Source: Chiua virens (Eukaryota > Basidiomycota > Agaricomycetes > Boletales > Boletaceae). From it: a stretch of DNA of 64,000 nucleotides. The position numbers and the translations under genes were made by a program. Below, piece after piece: positions 1-11,164 of the stretch. The notes beneath the pieces were generated by a model. The model worked only from the letters and a program-made list of their open reading frames with translations. It did no database searches and was not told the DNA's origin. The first letter of the stretch is position 1. Each line of letters starts with the position of its first letter. The stretch lies in the NCBI GenBank assembly GCA_019787685.1, contig JAHNUO010000017.1:496001-560000 (forward strand), given 5' to 3'.

Positions 1-2078
1 TCACTTCGCCGTCAAGCCTTGGGATCAAGCGAAGGAGCGTCCATCCTGAAACCCAACTCGAGGCAAACCGAAGCCGAGTCCACGTCACGTCCAAACGCCT
101 ATCCAAGTCCCAACCAACAACTTGAACTTGAAGCCCGCAATGACCGTGAAGGGCTGACCACCACACCTCGAAAGCGTATCAACTTGCCCAACGTCGCCTT
201 GAAATCTCGCACTCCAAAAGAAAAGGTAGTCGTAACCTTGCAAAGGGAGCTTCGACTTGCGTTCCCTGACGTCGCCCAATTTGACCGAACCCCGTAGGAA
301 GGAAACATCCCCATAGTCGCCTCGAATAGACCTGCATCGTTTTCTTGTCATCGACCTCGTCCATCTTGATAGCGAGTCTCCAACTCCTGAATGCAATGAC
401 CATCGCCATATCGGACTCGCGCAAACACGTCCCGGGGAGTTTCCGTTATGGTTGTCGTATCGTCTGTACCAAACCCCGTCGCAGAGTAAGAGCGGACTCG
501 CAGCCGGCGAGACGACATTTGACAGCCACCAGATTAGAATGGGTCAAACCGAGCCTGAGCCTGAACAACGCATAACCACCACCGCCTACGACATTTCTCC
601 GCGCCCTCAAGTAAACATGCTGGAGAGAATGTTTGTGTAAGCTGTCGAGCGGGTGGAGATGATGGCGGGCGGATGTGGATGTGGATGTTTGGGCCGCCCA
701 GTGGTTTCTGTCTGGTCTATGAGGCACCTTGACGACTGCGAAAGGCGACGAGGTGAGGACAACCGATGCTTGGTTTTTTTCTCAGAGAGGATCTCGGAGG
801 TATGTGCTCGTCTCCCGTGAGGTGGTGGTGACTTTGTCAGAGGTCAAAGGAACGAAGTGTGACTGAGGAGTCGGAAAGAGTTGAGAATTGAGTTGTTAGA
901 ATGTGGAGAATATCCAATGGGGTCGGTAAAATGGATCGGTGTGGTAAAACTGGTCGATGGGGCATAAATACGATGGTCAAAGCTAAGTATGCCTTTCATG
1001 ATCGGGTCAGTTGTGTCAAATATGGTTAGATGACTGGATCTCACCATTAAGCTGGAAGGTCAACAGAAGATGAGGGAATCGTCGGCGAGGGAGCCAGAAA
1101 TGACAGGCCGGCTCCCTTAGTCAAGGAAACATTGCAAGTTGTACATGTCGTCGAGGTGTGATCAGTGTAACATCGCAGAGGGCCTGATCAGAAACGAGAT
1201 GAGATACTAGGACTGGTGGCTGACTCCAGTCGTTTGTAAAGTAGCTCTTGGCTCACTAAGTGTCGAGGGTAAAGGAACAGTTCGCCTCTAAGCCTCTATT
1301 GGTTTCAGGAAGTTGGCTGCGAGACATAAGCAGAGAAATAGAAGCCACGGAAGCCGGATAAAGAGAATAAAGTAGAGAAGACAAGAATGCTCCCCACCAA
1401 ACCTCGACACCTCACCACGCTACTCACCTACCTCTTACTGCCCCCCTCCCCCCAGCGGTTCCCGACGCATTGCATGGACGTGGCCTGGGAGTATATGAAC
1501 TGGACATCCCGAGCTTCGTGGTGATCGCCTTCGCAGAGCGAGAACCAAAGTGTAGGCAAATATCACCACCACCCTGCCATCTCCAAGTTCTCCTTCCGTG
1601 GTGGGTCTTTTTTTGCCTAACGCCCTTGTCCGGCTTGGGAACAAACCGCCTGTGGATCCGCGATACGTCGCTACCCGTGGCCTGGAGATTGACTGCCTCG
1701 ATCCTGGACTGCGAGCGACGTAGTGAAGGAAAAAGGGACGTCTGAGTGATCCGGATGGCGCGATTGACTACCGTTCGAGTTCTATTTTGACTGTTCGAAG
1801 TTTCAGCGGACGACATCTGACGTTAGTTCGTCATCGAGGATTGTACCGGTCTCCGAGGGCAAGATGATCGACGCTGGACAGACCATGGACCCAACGAATG
1901 GATCTATCGTCGAACCGCTGCGATTCCTGGTCACCTCTGATCTGGTTGCGCAAGTCGGCCATCGTAAGTCGACGATCGTCGGGAAGAAAAGGTGTGTGGG
2001 AATCGTTGGGCACTCCTAACCAATATTATGTAATGTCAGCTTTGACCCAGGGTTCCGTGGCCGCAGATTGCCGCAGGC
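1..2078. other. no supported gene
   Basis: Only short, mutually overlapping open frames on both strands occur here. None carries a recognisable motif and none shows a plausible splice chain joining good coding segments. The left end may hold the edge of a gene lying outside the window. Confidence 0.4.
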
Positions 2079-2981
2079 GTGTTGTCCGTTTCCTCCCCGG
2101 CCTTTGGTTCATCGCCAACAGTAGAGGGAATCTCATCGCCGCCGACTGTCGTTGGGATCTCGTTTCGCTTGACATCACCGCCCACAACGATCGTCCACGT
2201 CTGGGATGGAAAGGACGACAAATCCGGGGATGGCGATCCTGTCGTACAGCTGCAACGGTTCCCACTGTGGAAAGCCATCAGGACACGGCCGTCGGTCTCC
2301 CATAAGGCGTCCACGAACCAGAAGGCACGACCTGGTTCGTTGCCGACAGTGGTCCAGAAAGCGATCCCTACCTCCTTTCACCCGAGGCAGGTTCCAGCGG
2401 CGAGCAAGACAGCAGAGGTGCCGCAGGTTCAGACCCAGGGACACGGTCGGCCCGAAAAAACGTTCAGCATGTTCAAGCCAACGCAGACGCTCGAGGAAGG
2501 CGAGGCGCGTCGACTCCAGGCATGCGCGGAGTTTATGCAGAACAACTTACCACCTCAGCCGAGTTGCTTTTCCAGGTTCCGTATCTCTCGGTCGTCTTCT
2601 GGGCCTAGCACCCCTACGACTGGTAAGGGAAGGCCAGACGCCGCTGTCAAAGTTACCATCACTGGGGCTCGCAACCAAGGGATTAGTTCCAAGGCATCCG
2701 TCAAAATTCATGAGGCTAAAACTGTTCAGCGCTCCCAGATCTCAGGCACTAGCGGCGGACGTCGTCTGGTGTCACCGACGACGAACATGTACCTCGCCCC
2801 GCTGGCAGACTGGTCCCCGGGGAACATACCATTTCGAGTTCTTACTGCACACCACGAACGGTCTGCTTCCTATCCTTGTCAAATTGCTCCTCCTATGAGC
2901 ATATGTTGTAAGCAGCGCGTAAACGACGTGCGAAGGATATACATGGCACATGCACGTCCCTGGAGATGTTTGCGTTGGTAA
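2079..2981 (+). CDS. possible hypothetical protein (300 aa), weak
   Basis: An open frame of 300 codons from ATG to TAA. The product is rich in Pro, Ser, Thr, Arg and Lys, has no membrane segment, no signal peptide and no motif I can name. Two other frames over the same bases are also open for about 230 and 135 codons, so the openness may reflect GC-rich composition rather than selection. No splice partners were evident. I do not recognise a family; this could be non-coding. Confidence 0.2.
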   Translation: MLSVSSPAFGSSPTVEGISSPPTVVGISFRLTSPPTTIVHVWDGKDDKSGDGDPVVQLQRFPLWKAIRTRPSVSHKASTNQKARPGSLPTVVQKAIPTSFHPRQVPAASKTAEVPQVQTQGHGRPEKTFSMFKPTQTLEEGEARRLQACAEFMQNNLPPQPSCFSRFRISRSSSGPSTPTTGKGRPDAAVKVTITGARNQGISSKASVKIHEAKTVQRSQISGTSGGRRLVSPTTNMYLAPLADWSPGNIPFRVLTAHHERSASYPCQIAPPMSICCKQRVNDVRRIYMAHARPWRCLRW

Positions 2982-4380
2982 TTTCATTCGTCGAAGTCGG
3001 CATTGCGATGAGAGGATGCGAGGAAAGACAAAAAACATACCGACCTTTCGTAACTAGTGATGCGAAATGTTTTATACCATTTGAATCGGTGGCCGATAAT
3101 GGTGGCTGACAGGTTGATTGGCATTTGCTGGCCGTAATTGATTTCTGGCCAACGTATTCACAATTGACCTCGACTCCCAAGGCCTACAAGAATACACTTC
3201 ATCGCAGGAGGTATGATTATTCTTCCTCCGAAAGCTGCAGAGATGATGTAGCGCTAACAGACCCGGAGTTTGACGACTCCCTCCATAGCTGGGCGCGACA
3301 GGAACACGTCGTACAATGAACACTACACCGTAGACGCTACATGCTGCACATTCCTTGCATGTCAAGCACCGTGGATGTTGTCTCTATTATCATTTTGAAT
3401 CTCCAATATTGCAGGTTGCAATTCTTGTGACTGCTATCTGCATTATTCGCTGATTCTGCTGCTTCGTCGTTGCCAGTGACTGTGAATTTCGTCAAGCCAT
3501 GGAGTTGGGCTATTCCTGGAAGATTTCCTATACTATGCAGCTGTTTACGGCCAAAATGCAATCACTCTTTCCAACTTGGCAAGGGATTTAAAATTTAGGA
3601 GCTGTCGCTCCTTCCTCTTTGGCCTTATCGATTGATCGTTCATCTTTTCATCTTGCTCCAGATAAGTAAGGATCGTTGTTCTGCCGTGAATGGTGATGGT
3701 TTATTTGTCTGAGTTGCAGTCGAGTAACTATCTCATTCAGTTCAATGATATCTATCAATGGTGCAATGTCAACATATTTCAAGCAATGTTTTGGCTGACG
3801 CTAGTCGGCACTTGGTGATAGGAGTGTGGGGAATATTTGGACGGAGCTGTGATCCATCCACAGACCTACTTGATTATTGATTTCATCACTTTGTCTACTC
3901 AGTTCCAGATGCACAAGAACAAAGTCGGCGTTTCATGACCTCCAAATCGGATGACAGAGTATGCTGTCACTTTGAACAAGGAATGATAATACGTCACACT
4001 GGCAGCTGTACAGTACCATGCATACCGATAATCAAGCCAATATATTTGTGTTCACATGGCCGGGTAAAGCACGTGTCGAAGAAGGAAAACGGGAAGTATC
4101 GGGTAGAAATCGATCTTTGGGACACTTGAGGGAGATCCCATTGTAGGACTAGTATGTGGATAACAGGACGGGCGCTTTGGAGAGCCGCTGTCTCGCCACG
4201 AGGCCGTGCTGCGTGTTGACTTCATTGACCATGACTTATAAGTTGTATTCGTCTATTCCCTCCACCAGTCTCTTCAGCATACACCTCGGATGAATCGCTT
4301 GACCGTCCCCCAGAATATCCTCACGTCGAATAATGCCCCTCATCACTGCGACGACCACGGTCTACCGCCCAATCGTAATC
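2982..4380. other. no supported gene
   Basis: AT content rises and open frames are short. I see no motif, RNA gene or repeat in this stretch. Confidence 0.4.
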
Positions 4381-4600
4381 TCGGCACATACGGAGGGTAT
4401 CGAGGTGTTCGTGTATTTTGGCGATAGAAGAAGTGTTGTCACCGGCTCTCGTGACAGAACTACGAAGGTATGGGATGTGGGAAATGGAGAACAAGGGACT
4501 TCGATGATGCGGCAGTTTTGGGAGTTGCAGTGACGAAGGACGGCACGATCATCAGCGCTGGCTGGAGTAACGAACCCGGGTACTGTGGCACGATCTCATT
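4381..4600 (+). pseudogene. WD40-repeat gene fragment
   Basis: A short frame reads like the end of one WD40 blade. It has a GS-R-D-T-KVWDV core around 4447-4480, preceded by a strand resembling VYFGDRRSVVTG. The frame stops at 4533. The next blade start (LGVAVTKDGTIISAG, about 4515-4560) continues in another frame, so one indel separates them. No further blades are visible on either side. WD40 propellers are protein-binding scaffolds and normally need about seven blades; this is a one- to two-blade relic. Parent protein unknown. Confidence 0.5.
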
Positions 4601-5091
4601 GTATTCGCTTTGTCCTCTGCGTTCGGCATCACTTGCATCGATACTCAGTCGTACCTCCACTATGTGCCACTGATCTTCACCTCAAATGCAGATTGGTGGC
4701 GCATGATGGAGGGTAAATAAGTTGGCTTAGCGTTCTGTGAATGTTTACTGACCTCGCTTATTTTTTGGGCGTTCATTCGTCGGCTTCGTAGACCCCGTTT
4801 TCATCCAGCTTCGTGGGCACTGGATAGCTTAATCTCAATACAGACACAAATACCTGGATAATACTCCGGATGCTGATTGGTAACGGCGACGGTCATAGGC
4901 TTATATCTCTGTCTGAGGTGTCAATCGGAACCTTGTGAGTATTTCCCTTCGATCTCCCCCACAGCCCGATATGTGCATGGCCACGTGCGAATGGAACGCA
5001 AGAGTCTAGCATTTCATCGCCATGGAGCAACCTTCAAGGACTTCTTTCAGTCGATCCAACGCCACTCCCTGTCTTCGATGGTCTGGAACGT

Positions 5092-5420
5092 TTACCAGGT
5101 GTGCACAAGGTTCGTGGAAAGAACCAACAGGTCTAACTTATGCCTTTGGAAGTCGCACCTTGAGCTTGAGCTGTGAGGGGAGTGAGGTAGAGGGACAAGG
5201 TGGACGAGGTTGGGCAAGAGCGCGAAGCGCTCTTCGGCCCAGGACCGGAGCCCGAGCTGCCGGGTATGCGTGAGCTGCGAGGGCGGGTGGGAAGACCTTG
5301 CAGATGGCATGCACCGGACGGTCGGGATCGTGTGCCCCGGACCCCAGGTGAGCTGCGAGGAGCCGGAATGGGGCATGGAGGCCCAGGGAGTGGCGGGTGG
5401 GTGCGCTGAATCGGGCACGT
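5092..5420 (-). repeat. dispersed GC-rich repeat, copy 1
   Basis: The reverse complement of about 5160-5335 matches 32465-32643 at high identity, including the shared block CGCAGCT-A-GCATACCCGGCAGCTC. The segment is markedly GC-rich and open in several frames on both strands, so a coding origin cannot be assigned. The two copies are about 27 kb apart in opposite orientation. Confidence 0.6.
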
Positions 5421-6081
5421 GGACGAGCGACGTGGAGGTAAAAGCGGAAGCGGTGTCTCTCGCTTGCGTCGACCTTGCACTGTACAGTCCGACCCACTCG
5501 GGCGGGGTGACGAGGACGTTGAAGCGTATAGCCTTTGATCGACGCGTCTATTACTAGTATTTATATCCAGGTGCCTATTAGTCCCCCACATGGTAAATGC
5601 TATTTTAGAGATAAACTTGATTCAGATAATTTGAATTTACGTAATTTCCGTCTCGACTGGACCATGATCCCATCAAAGTCGTGTTGGCCTTTGTACTAAC
5701 TTGCTCCCCGTTTCCATGAAAAGCCGCTCTGATGGTCTGCGTCGTTGCCATCATATGGTATGTTATGTACAGCTAATCTAAACATGAACAGCTATGTATC
5801 AAACGAACGACAAACAAACGAGGACCAAGGAAACGATCGTAAGTTGCAAATGCCACATAAAGAGACGAAAGTGTTCGGGTATACTATCTTGAACACACAG
5901 CCAACGTGAGCGAAGAAGGCACTGCCTATCGACTGGTCATACTCGTACAAAAATAAAGAACAGAATGCAAGCAACAACCTAAGAAAAGAGCCGTTATGCA
6001 TATGGTAGGTCGGGAAGATAACCCGCGCTTTTCACGTATGTGACCCGCTTCGTTCCATTGCAGTTTCTCCAAATGAGATTC

Positions 6082-6819
6082 CTAACGGCCTTGCGTCGAC
6101 TGATACCGCCGTTCGTACAGATCCATGTTGTACGAGACGTCTTCACGGGACAATGTCGTCACGCACGCGTGGTCAACGAATTTCAAGCCCCTCGATGTGA
6201 GCATGTCCCCGTTCTTCTTCGTCCCTGACCACCAATCCTCCATCGACTCCCCGTGTTTCTCGAGGACCGGTCACGACGCCGACCAAAGGTACTCTCTCCG
6301 GCACTGCGGACCGAACGGCATTGTAAATCTTCTTTGCAATCCCTTCTTTCGGTCTCAGACAGTACATGAGGAGGTCGATACCACGCTCGGTGTAGAGGTC
6401 GCTGATGGTCTTCTCAGGGGCATATTCGTTCCCGAACCCGGGAATGTCATAAATATCAAAGGCATGACCGTTGAGGTCCACTCTATATGCGGCCGGTGCC
6501 ACTGTGCAAGGGTGCATGTCGGTGCTGAACGGTGCGTCCTCGCGACCGAGGATCAGGTTGACGAGAGAACTGACGCCCATTCCAGTGCGTCCAAAGACAA
6601 CCACGACGTGGACTCTGTCGCCCTTTCGTCCGAATGAACAGCCAATAAGCGATATCTTCGTCAGTGGCGCCCAGGCCACCAAGAGAGAGGACTCACATTA
6701 TTGACTGGCATGGGCATCGCCGAGGGCTTTGTTTCGAATGGGTTCAACCCGCGCAATCGGCTTAACACGGGGGTTTCGCTGAAGAGCTTGCTTGTTGGAA
6801 AAAACTTGTTCGACGCCAT
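6082..6819 (-). pseudogene. P-loop G-domain (GTPase-like) gene 1, frameshifted
   Basis: Exon 1 (6819-6697) encodes 41 residues and ends at a GTGAGT donor. Exon 2 carries a G domain: a beta-strand then the P-loop GRTGMGVSS, a G3-type DIPGFG and a downstream VPLVGVVT strand. About 6265 one extra C shifts the frame. If it is ignored, the frame continues through a WW-containing helix and an FVDHACVTTL segment to a TAG at 6082-6084, matching its neighbour at 7.7-8.5 kb. The invariant P-loop Lys is Val here, so nucleotide binding is doubtful even without the frameshift. Closest in kind to fungal AIG1/IRG-like G-domain proteins; substrate and partner unknown. A sequencing error at the extra C is the main alternative. 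Confidence 0.6.
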
Positions 6820-7743
6820 CCTGGGTGGAGGGGTGGAGACACACGCAGTGGCTCGGTTGGGTTGGAGTGGCTGGATCTCGACAGCGGTGTTCTCGTTCTC
6901 GGAGTGGTGGGCTCTTTAAGAAGGCGTTCCCAGCTGGACGAAAGGTGCCTCATGGAAAGCGTGCCGCATGCCCGCACTGGGTGCATGCGTTGCGGGTTGG
7001 TTCCCTCCATCCTGTAGCGTGGTTTGATTCCCCACTCTTATCCCGTCGATATCGCGACACGCCCCATTGCTAGAGCAAGAATATCTCCATTTTTTCCGTT
7101 GGTCGGGTTGCATCGCTGGCATGAGTTGGCATGAAGAGACCCCGGGTGACCGTTACCATTCTCTCGGCGTCACGGAGGTCTCGCGTGGATAGCTGCAGGG
7201 CTTCCTCGTGCCCTGAGACTTCGTTCCGACAGAGATAACCTCGATCACCCGTGAGCCAGCCCAAATGCAGGTATTTTACGTGTTCAAAACGCAAAGGATG
7301 CAATGACGAACGAAGTTGCGATAGACAAGTCGCGCATCCAAATGTGGGACCCTTGGCTGGGCTTGTCATGGGTCTGCTATGAAATCACGTACGTATAGAA
7401 TTCAACACGTGTAGCTTCCTCACGACACTGATATGAGTCCCAAGTTGCGCCGAGACTGCAAACGAACGTTCTATCTATCTATCCTACACACAACACAGCT
7501 CACCACGAGCCATCCCTAAACAGCCTTGCTTCGCGTCTCTTGTGTACCGTCACTGGCAAAAGGTCGGAGAACGCTATTTCAGGATAAGTTGAGCACGATG
7601 GCACCAAGCGAAGTGACATACACATGTCTCATTAATTTCCCAGGAACATGTCTCCTCGGTGAACCCATCTGCCAGTACCTCTCTTCTCAGCCCAGCAATT
7701 CCTCATAATAAGCTGCTTTGCCGCTTTCTCCGACTCGGACAGT
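6820..7743. other. spacer between the two GTPase-like pseudogenes
   Basis: No convincing coding segment. Short minus-strand frames (for example 7070-7369) lack recognisable motifs. The promoter of gene 1 would lie just above 6820. Confidence 0.4.
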
Positions 7744-8475
7744 CTATCCTTGAACATGGCAGTCGTAAGTCGTCGAGGCGTCCAAAGTTGTGACACAGGC
7801 ATGATCTGCAAACACCATCCGCCTCGCTTTCAAATCTGCTTCGTTCGTCGACCACCAATGACTCATCGTTTCGCCGTATCTCTCCAAACACGTTATGACG
7901 GCGACGATGGGGACGTCGTCCGACACTGCGGACCGTATCGCAGGTGTAGTTTTGATAACCCGCGTTCGCATCGCCACGGGTGCCACGCAAGCAATTAACG
8001 ACGAGGTCGATCCCGAATTGCGCGTCGAGGTCTCGAAGGGCTTTAGGTGATAGCAGACGTGGGGCATTTGAAGGAGCCAAAGCCAGGGAGAGTCGATGAG
8101 TCTGAAGGAGCGGCCGTTGAGCGTGAAGGAGTATGCGGTGAAGGCTCTCGTGCAAGGGCTGACGTCAGTGGAAACAGGTGCTTTGAGGGAACCTGTGATC
8201 GTGTTGATAAAGGAGCTGATGCCGACGCCAGTTTGGCCGATTACGACGACGTTGAAGATATCCTGGTCGAAGCAGGTGTGAGATGATTATGGATGTCTGT
8301 GGGAAGGAGGGGCGGAACGGACCTTGTCGTGGCGAGCATCTTCTTGGGCGATCTTTTTCAAGAGGTCGTTGACTGAGGGACGCTTTTGAATCTTTGCGAA
8401 GAAAGGCGGGGAGAAAGTGCATGCCTCGAGTGATGATATGGAGACGGAGCTGCTTATGAGGCCACTGTCACTCAA
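7744..8475 (-). pseudogene. P-loop G-domain (GTPase-like) gene 2, frameshifted
   Basis: Tandem paralogue of the gene at 6.1-6.8 kb. Exon 1 (from 8475) encodes about 50 residues. A short intron precedes the G domain, whose P-loop reads GQTGVGISS with Ile in place of the catalytic Lys. About 8085 an extra T changes a DSPGFG G3 motif into DSPWLW. The displaced frame then reads ALRDLDAQFGIDLVVNCLRG until a second indel near 8000 returns it to frame for DVPIVAVITCLE, a WW-containing helix and FADHACVTTL. The shared ending and the shared loss of the P-loop Lys show common descent with gene 1. Two compensating single-base changes make it either a pseudogene or an error-containing assembly. Confidence 0.6.
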
Positions 8476-10023
8476 TTGGATGAGGGCAGGCAGCGACTTT
8501 GGCTGATCGAGATTGAAGGGAAAGCGCGGACTGGGTCACGCTAGATATGCGGGCGGTGAGGAAGCGAGGAAACGTTGCGAGGTGAGTCCGCTCAGAGCAA
8601 GTCCTCGAGGCCGTGCTTGGATATATATGGCAGTGTGTAACCCAGTAACCACGTGGTCTAGACTCGGTAATGCTCTGCCACTCGCACGAAAGCGCAGTCT
8701 CGATGTTCATTCGACTATTGCTCTGCCAGCTTAGTTTGTCGAGGTATGGCCTCCGTTTTATCATTGTGCGGCTTATCCATTATATATGAAACACATGCTT
8801 CCTCTTAGTCTGTCACAACCTCGGATAGCTCGAGAAGTGGACGATGATTTTCCCTGAATCTGCGCACCATCCATATTGCCTTGGCTCCGCTCATGGACCC
8901 GGGACATATTACACGCTAGCAATGTACCGCGATTGTACAGGTTCTCGACCGATCTCCACAGTGTCCACACCACACTTTGTAATATTAAGAAATGACTCCG
9001 CTGGCTGGATAACTACCCATATAACATGTTCCGACGGTCCACCTTCATTTGACTCGTCTCACGAGCCGAAATGGCGAATTCGGAAGAAACACCGGCGTTG
9101 CTTGAGGTTATGGAGCTAATGTCCGTCGATAGATGCTGATCTGAAAACGTACCATGTTCACTGCGAGGTGAATTGATGGTCTTGCACCATGACGGGATCC
9201 GGGATAGTCCGCGTAGACTTTAAGTGAGAAGTCGCGTTCCGACACCCCAGCTGTATCCACTTCTAAACCTAAGCCACTGCCGCTGAAGCTGCATACCGGA
9301 CCTGAAAGGTATGACAATGAGCAGACTCAATCAGGAACACACGCACGCTGAACTCACCCTACTGACTTCAGGAGTACGAGCATACCAGTTATGGATGATG
9401 CCCAAGGCACTGCGAGTCTATTGGTGGAGACAAGATAAAACGCTGCGACTGTGGTGGCTTGTTGAGTGTCCTTTTGTGTGTCAAAGACCACACTGTGCTG
9501 GAGCTCTGTGCTCCTCGAGGTTGCTTGCTCAGCTGGTCGACCAGAGAGGTGGAATGATGGACGTTGGCTGCGAAGCTAGGTAGTTCTGTTCTGTACTTAA
9601 CGATACGGACGAATGAACAGAGGTTGGTAGCAACTTGCTGTCCGAGGCTCGACATTCAATCTTTTCAAGGATGCTTTGATGAGTAGCCTGGAGAGAGGCA
9701 TGTACGGTGTGATCAGGGTTGCTGCGTTGACGATGTGTTGCACAACACAGCATGTGATCGATTCCAGAACCAAAGCCTAAGGTTAATTTCGGCGGTCAAG
9801 TTTGCGGATGGACATACAATGAGCAATACTGAAGGCTACAGCAGATCATCAGACCAAGAAAGAGTCGACGTAACAGCCCTAATGCATATTTGTACGATAT
9901 CGCTCACTTGTTGTGTATATACACTCCTTACGGGACTGTGGATACAGAAATAATAATACATACGTACCATAATGATCGACGCGGTTCAACAGACAAAGAA
10001 TCCTTGGCATCGACGACTTCATA
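8476..10023. other. no supported gene
   Basis: Short open frames only, on both strands. I found no motif, repeat or RNA gene. The segment separates the GTPase-like pseudogenes from a small minus-strand gene at 10 kb. Confidence 0.4.
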
Positions 10024-10661
10024 TTAACTGTTCTCGTGGAGAACGACCGCTGCCTTGGCCACCGTCGTTACCCTCAAGGCGTCGTTCTGCCCTCCGACGA
10101 CTTCCTTGATCAGTCCAAAACGAGTCGCGCAGAGAATATTGCGCCTAGTAGCTGCCGTTCCCAAACCTGTTTGGTCATCCGGCTCCTCCAGAGTGCGCAA
10201 GGTTGCCTTTTCGACCGACATGTCTGAGTCAGTGATGCAATGATGAATGGTGGGGGAATCATCTCGGCTGTTCGCGATAGTGGAAGGTGATATCCTGGAG
10301 CTGGTCTTTGTATTGTTGATGAATCTCATGCATTCGGGCTTCGGACCATCCAAGTTCGTTCCGCGCGAATGCGAGCTGGCGTGATAGTACGTCAGGGAGC
10401 TGATCAAGGTCTCGGTGTACAGCAACTAGTTCGTCCATTCTGAGGGCAACTGAGCGCTTTCGGCGGTCCAGTTCAGTGCTGAGAGTAACAATCCGGGGGC
10501 TATCGGTGAGCCTGCGCGACTGTGCTGGAGGTCCGTGAGGTCGACATAGAGATTTCGGGCAGTCCTTCCTTGGCTTGTGATGAGGATGGTCAGGAAGCCA
10601 TATGGAGAGGTACACCTGTAACTTACGTTGTCGTAGTAGTGAGATGGAAGAATGTCGCATA
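10024..10661 (-). CDS. hypothetical coiled-coil protein
   Basis: A probable start near 10661 opens a short exon ending at a GTAAGT donor (about 10627). After an intron the frame resumes with a charged helical segment rich in Leu, Arg, Asp and Glu (about 10500-10259), which looks like a coiled coil. A TGA follows at 10259. A second coding-like segment (10243-10024, ending in VLHENS) lies in another frame directly downstream. I cannot find a clear donor joining the two, so the end of the gene is uncertain and a frameshift is possible. No family recognised. It is transcribed away from BRR2, with about 0.5 kb between the starts. Confidence 0.4.
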
Positions 10662-11105
10662 GATCCCGTACAATGATCGCTCGTCACGATGTCATGACTT
10701 GTCGATACCATCATGGCGTCGACGTTGCCAGCATGCTTGATGGTGTTCGTGTGTCACTGCATCCCATAATGACACCCATGAACTTGCAAATGCTGCGATG
10801 CATGCACTATCGTTTCCCAAAGCGATGCACTGAGGGTAACAGTACTCGAGTGTGTTTTCAGTCGATACGTCGAACGTAGTGAAAAGGACTCTGTCGACGT
10901 GTCACCAAATTGGACGAAAATGACTGCAACAGGTTCAATTCAACGTGAGGTGACCAGGTGAATGACTTACAAGAATACACAAGTAGAATAAAGTGGCATC
11001 CAAGTATGGAACAGACGATCCCTTTTATTTGTTCATGTTTGAAATGGAAGGTGCTGAGTAAGCCGAATTGTCTTCCACATCGACGACGACCGCGACGCGC
11101 GTCGA

Positions 11106-11164
11106 CAGACCAACTTTTTTTTATTTTTCTACCATTCATAACTTTTTCTTTCATCTTTCATAAA
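11106..11164 (+). promoter_or_regulatory. pyrimidine-rich leader before BRR2 start
   Basis: A T/C-rich tract containing an eight-T run lies within 60 bases upstream of the ATG at 11165, and the start context is ATAAAATGTC. Pyrimidine tracts just above the start are common at strongly expressed fungal housekeeping genes. No TATA box is obvious. Confidence 0.4.

Noticed and set aside
5133..5591. several overlapping 70-150 codon frames on both strands
   Set aside because: High GC content leaves many frames open; comparison with the copy at 32.5 kb does not single out one conserved frame.
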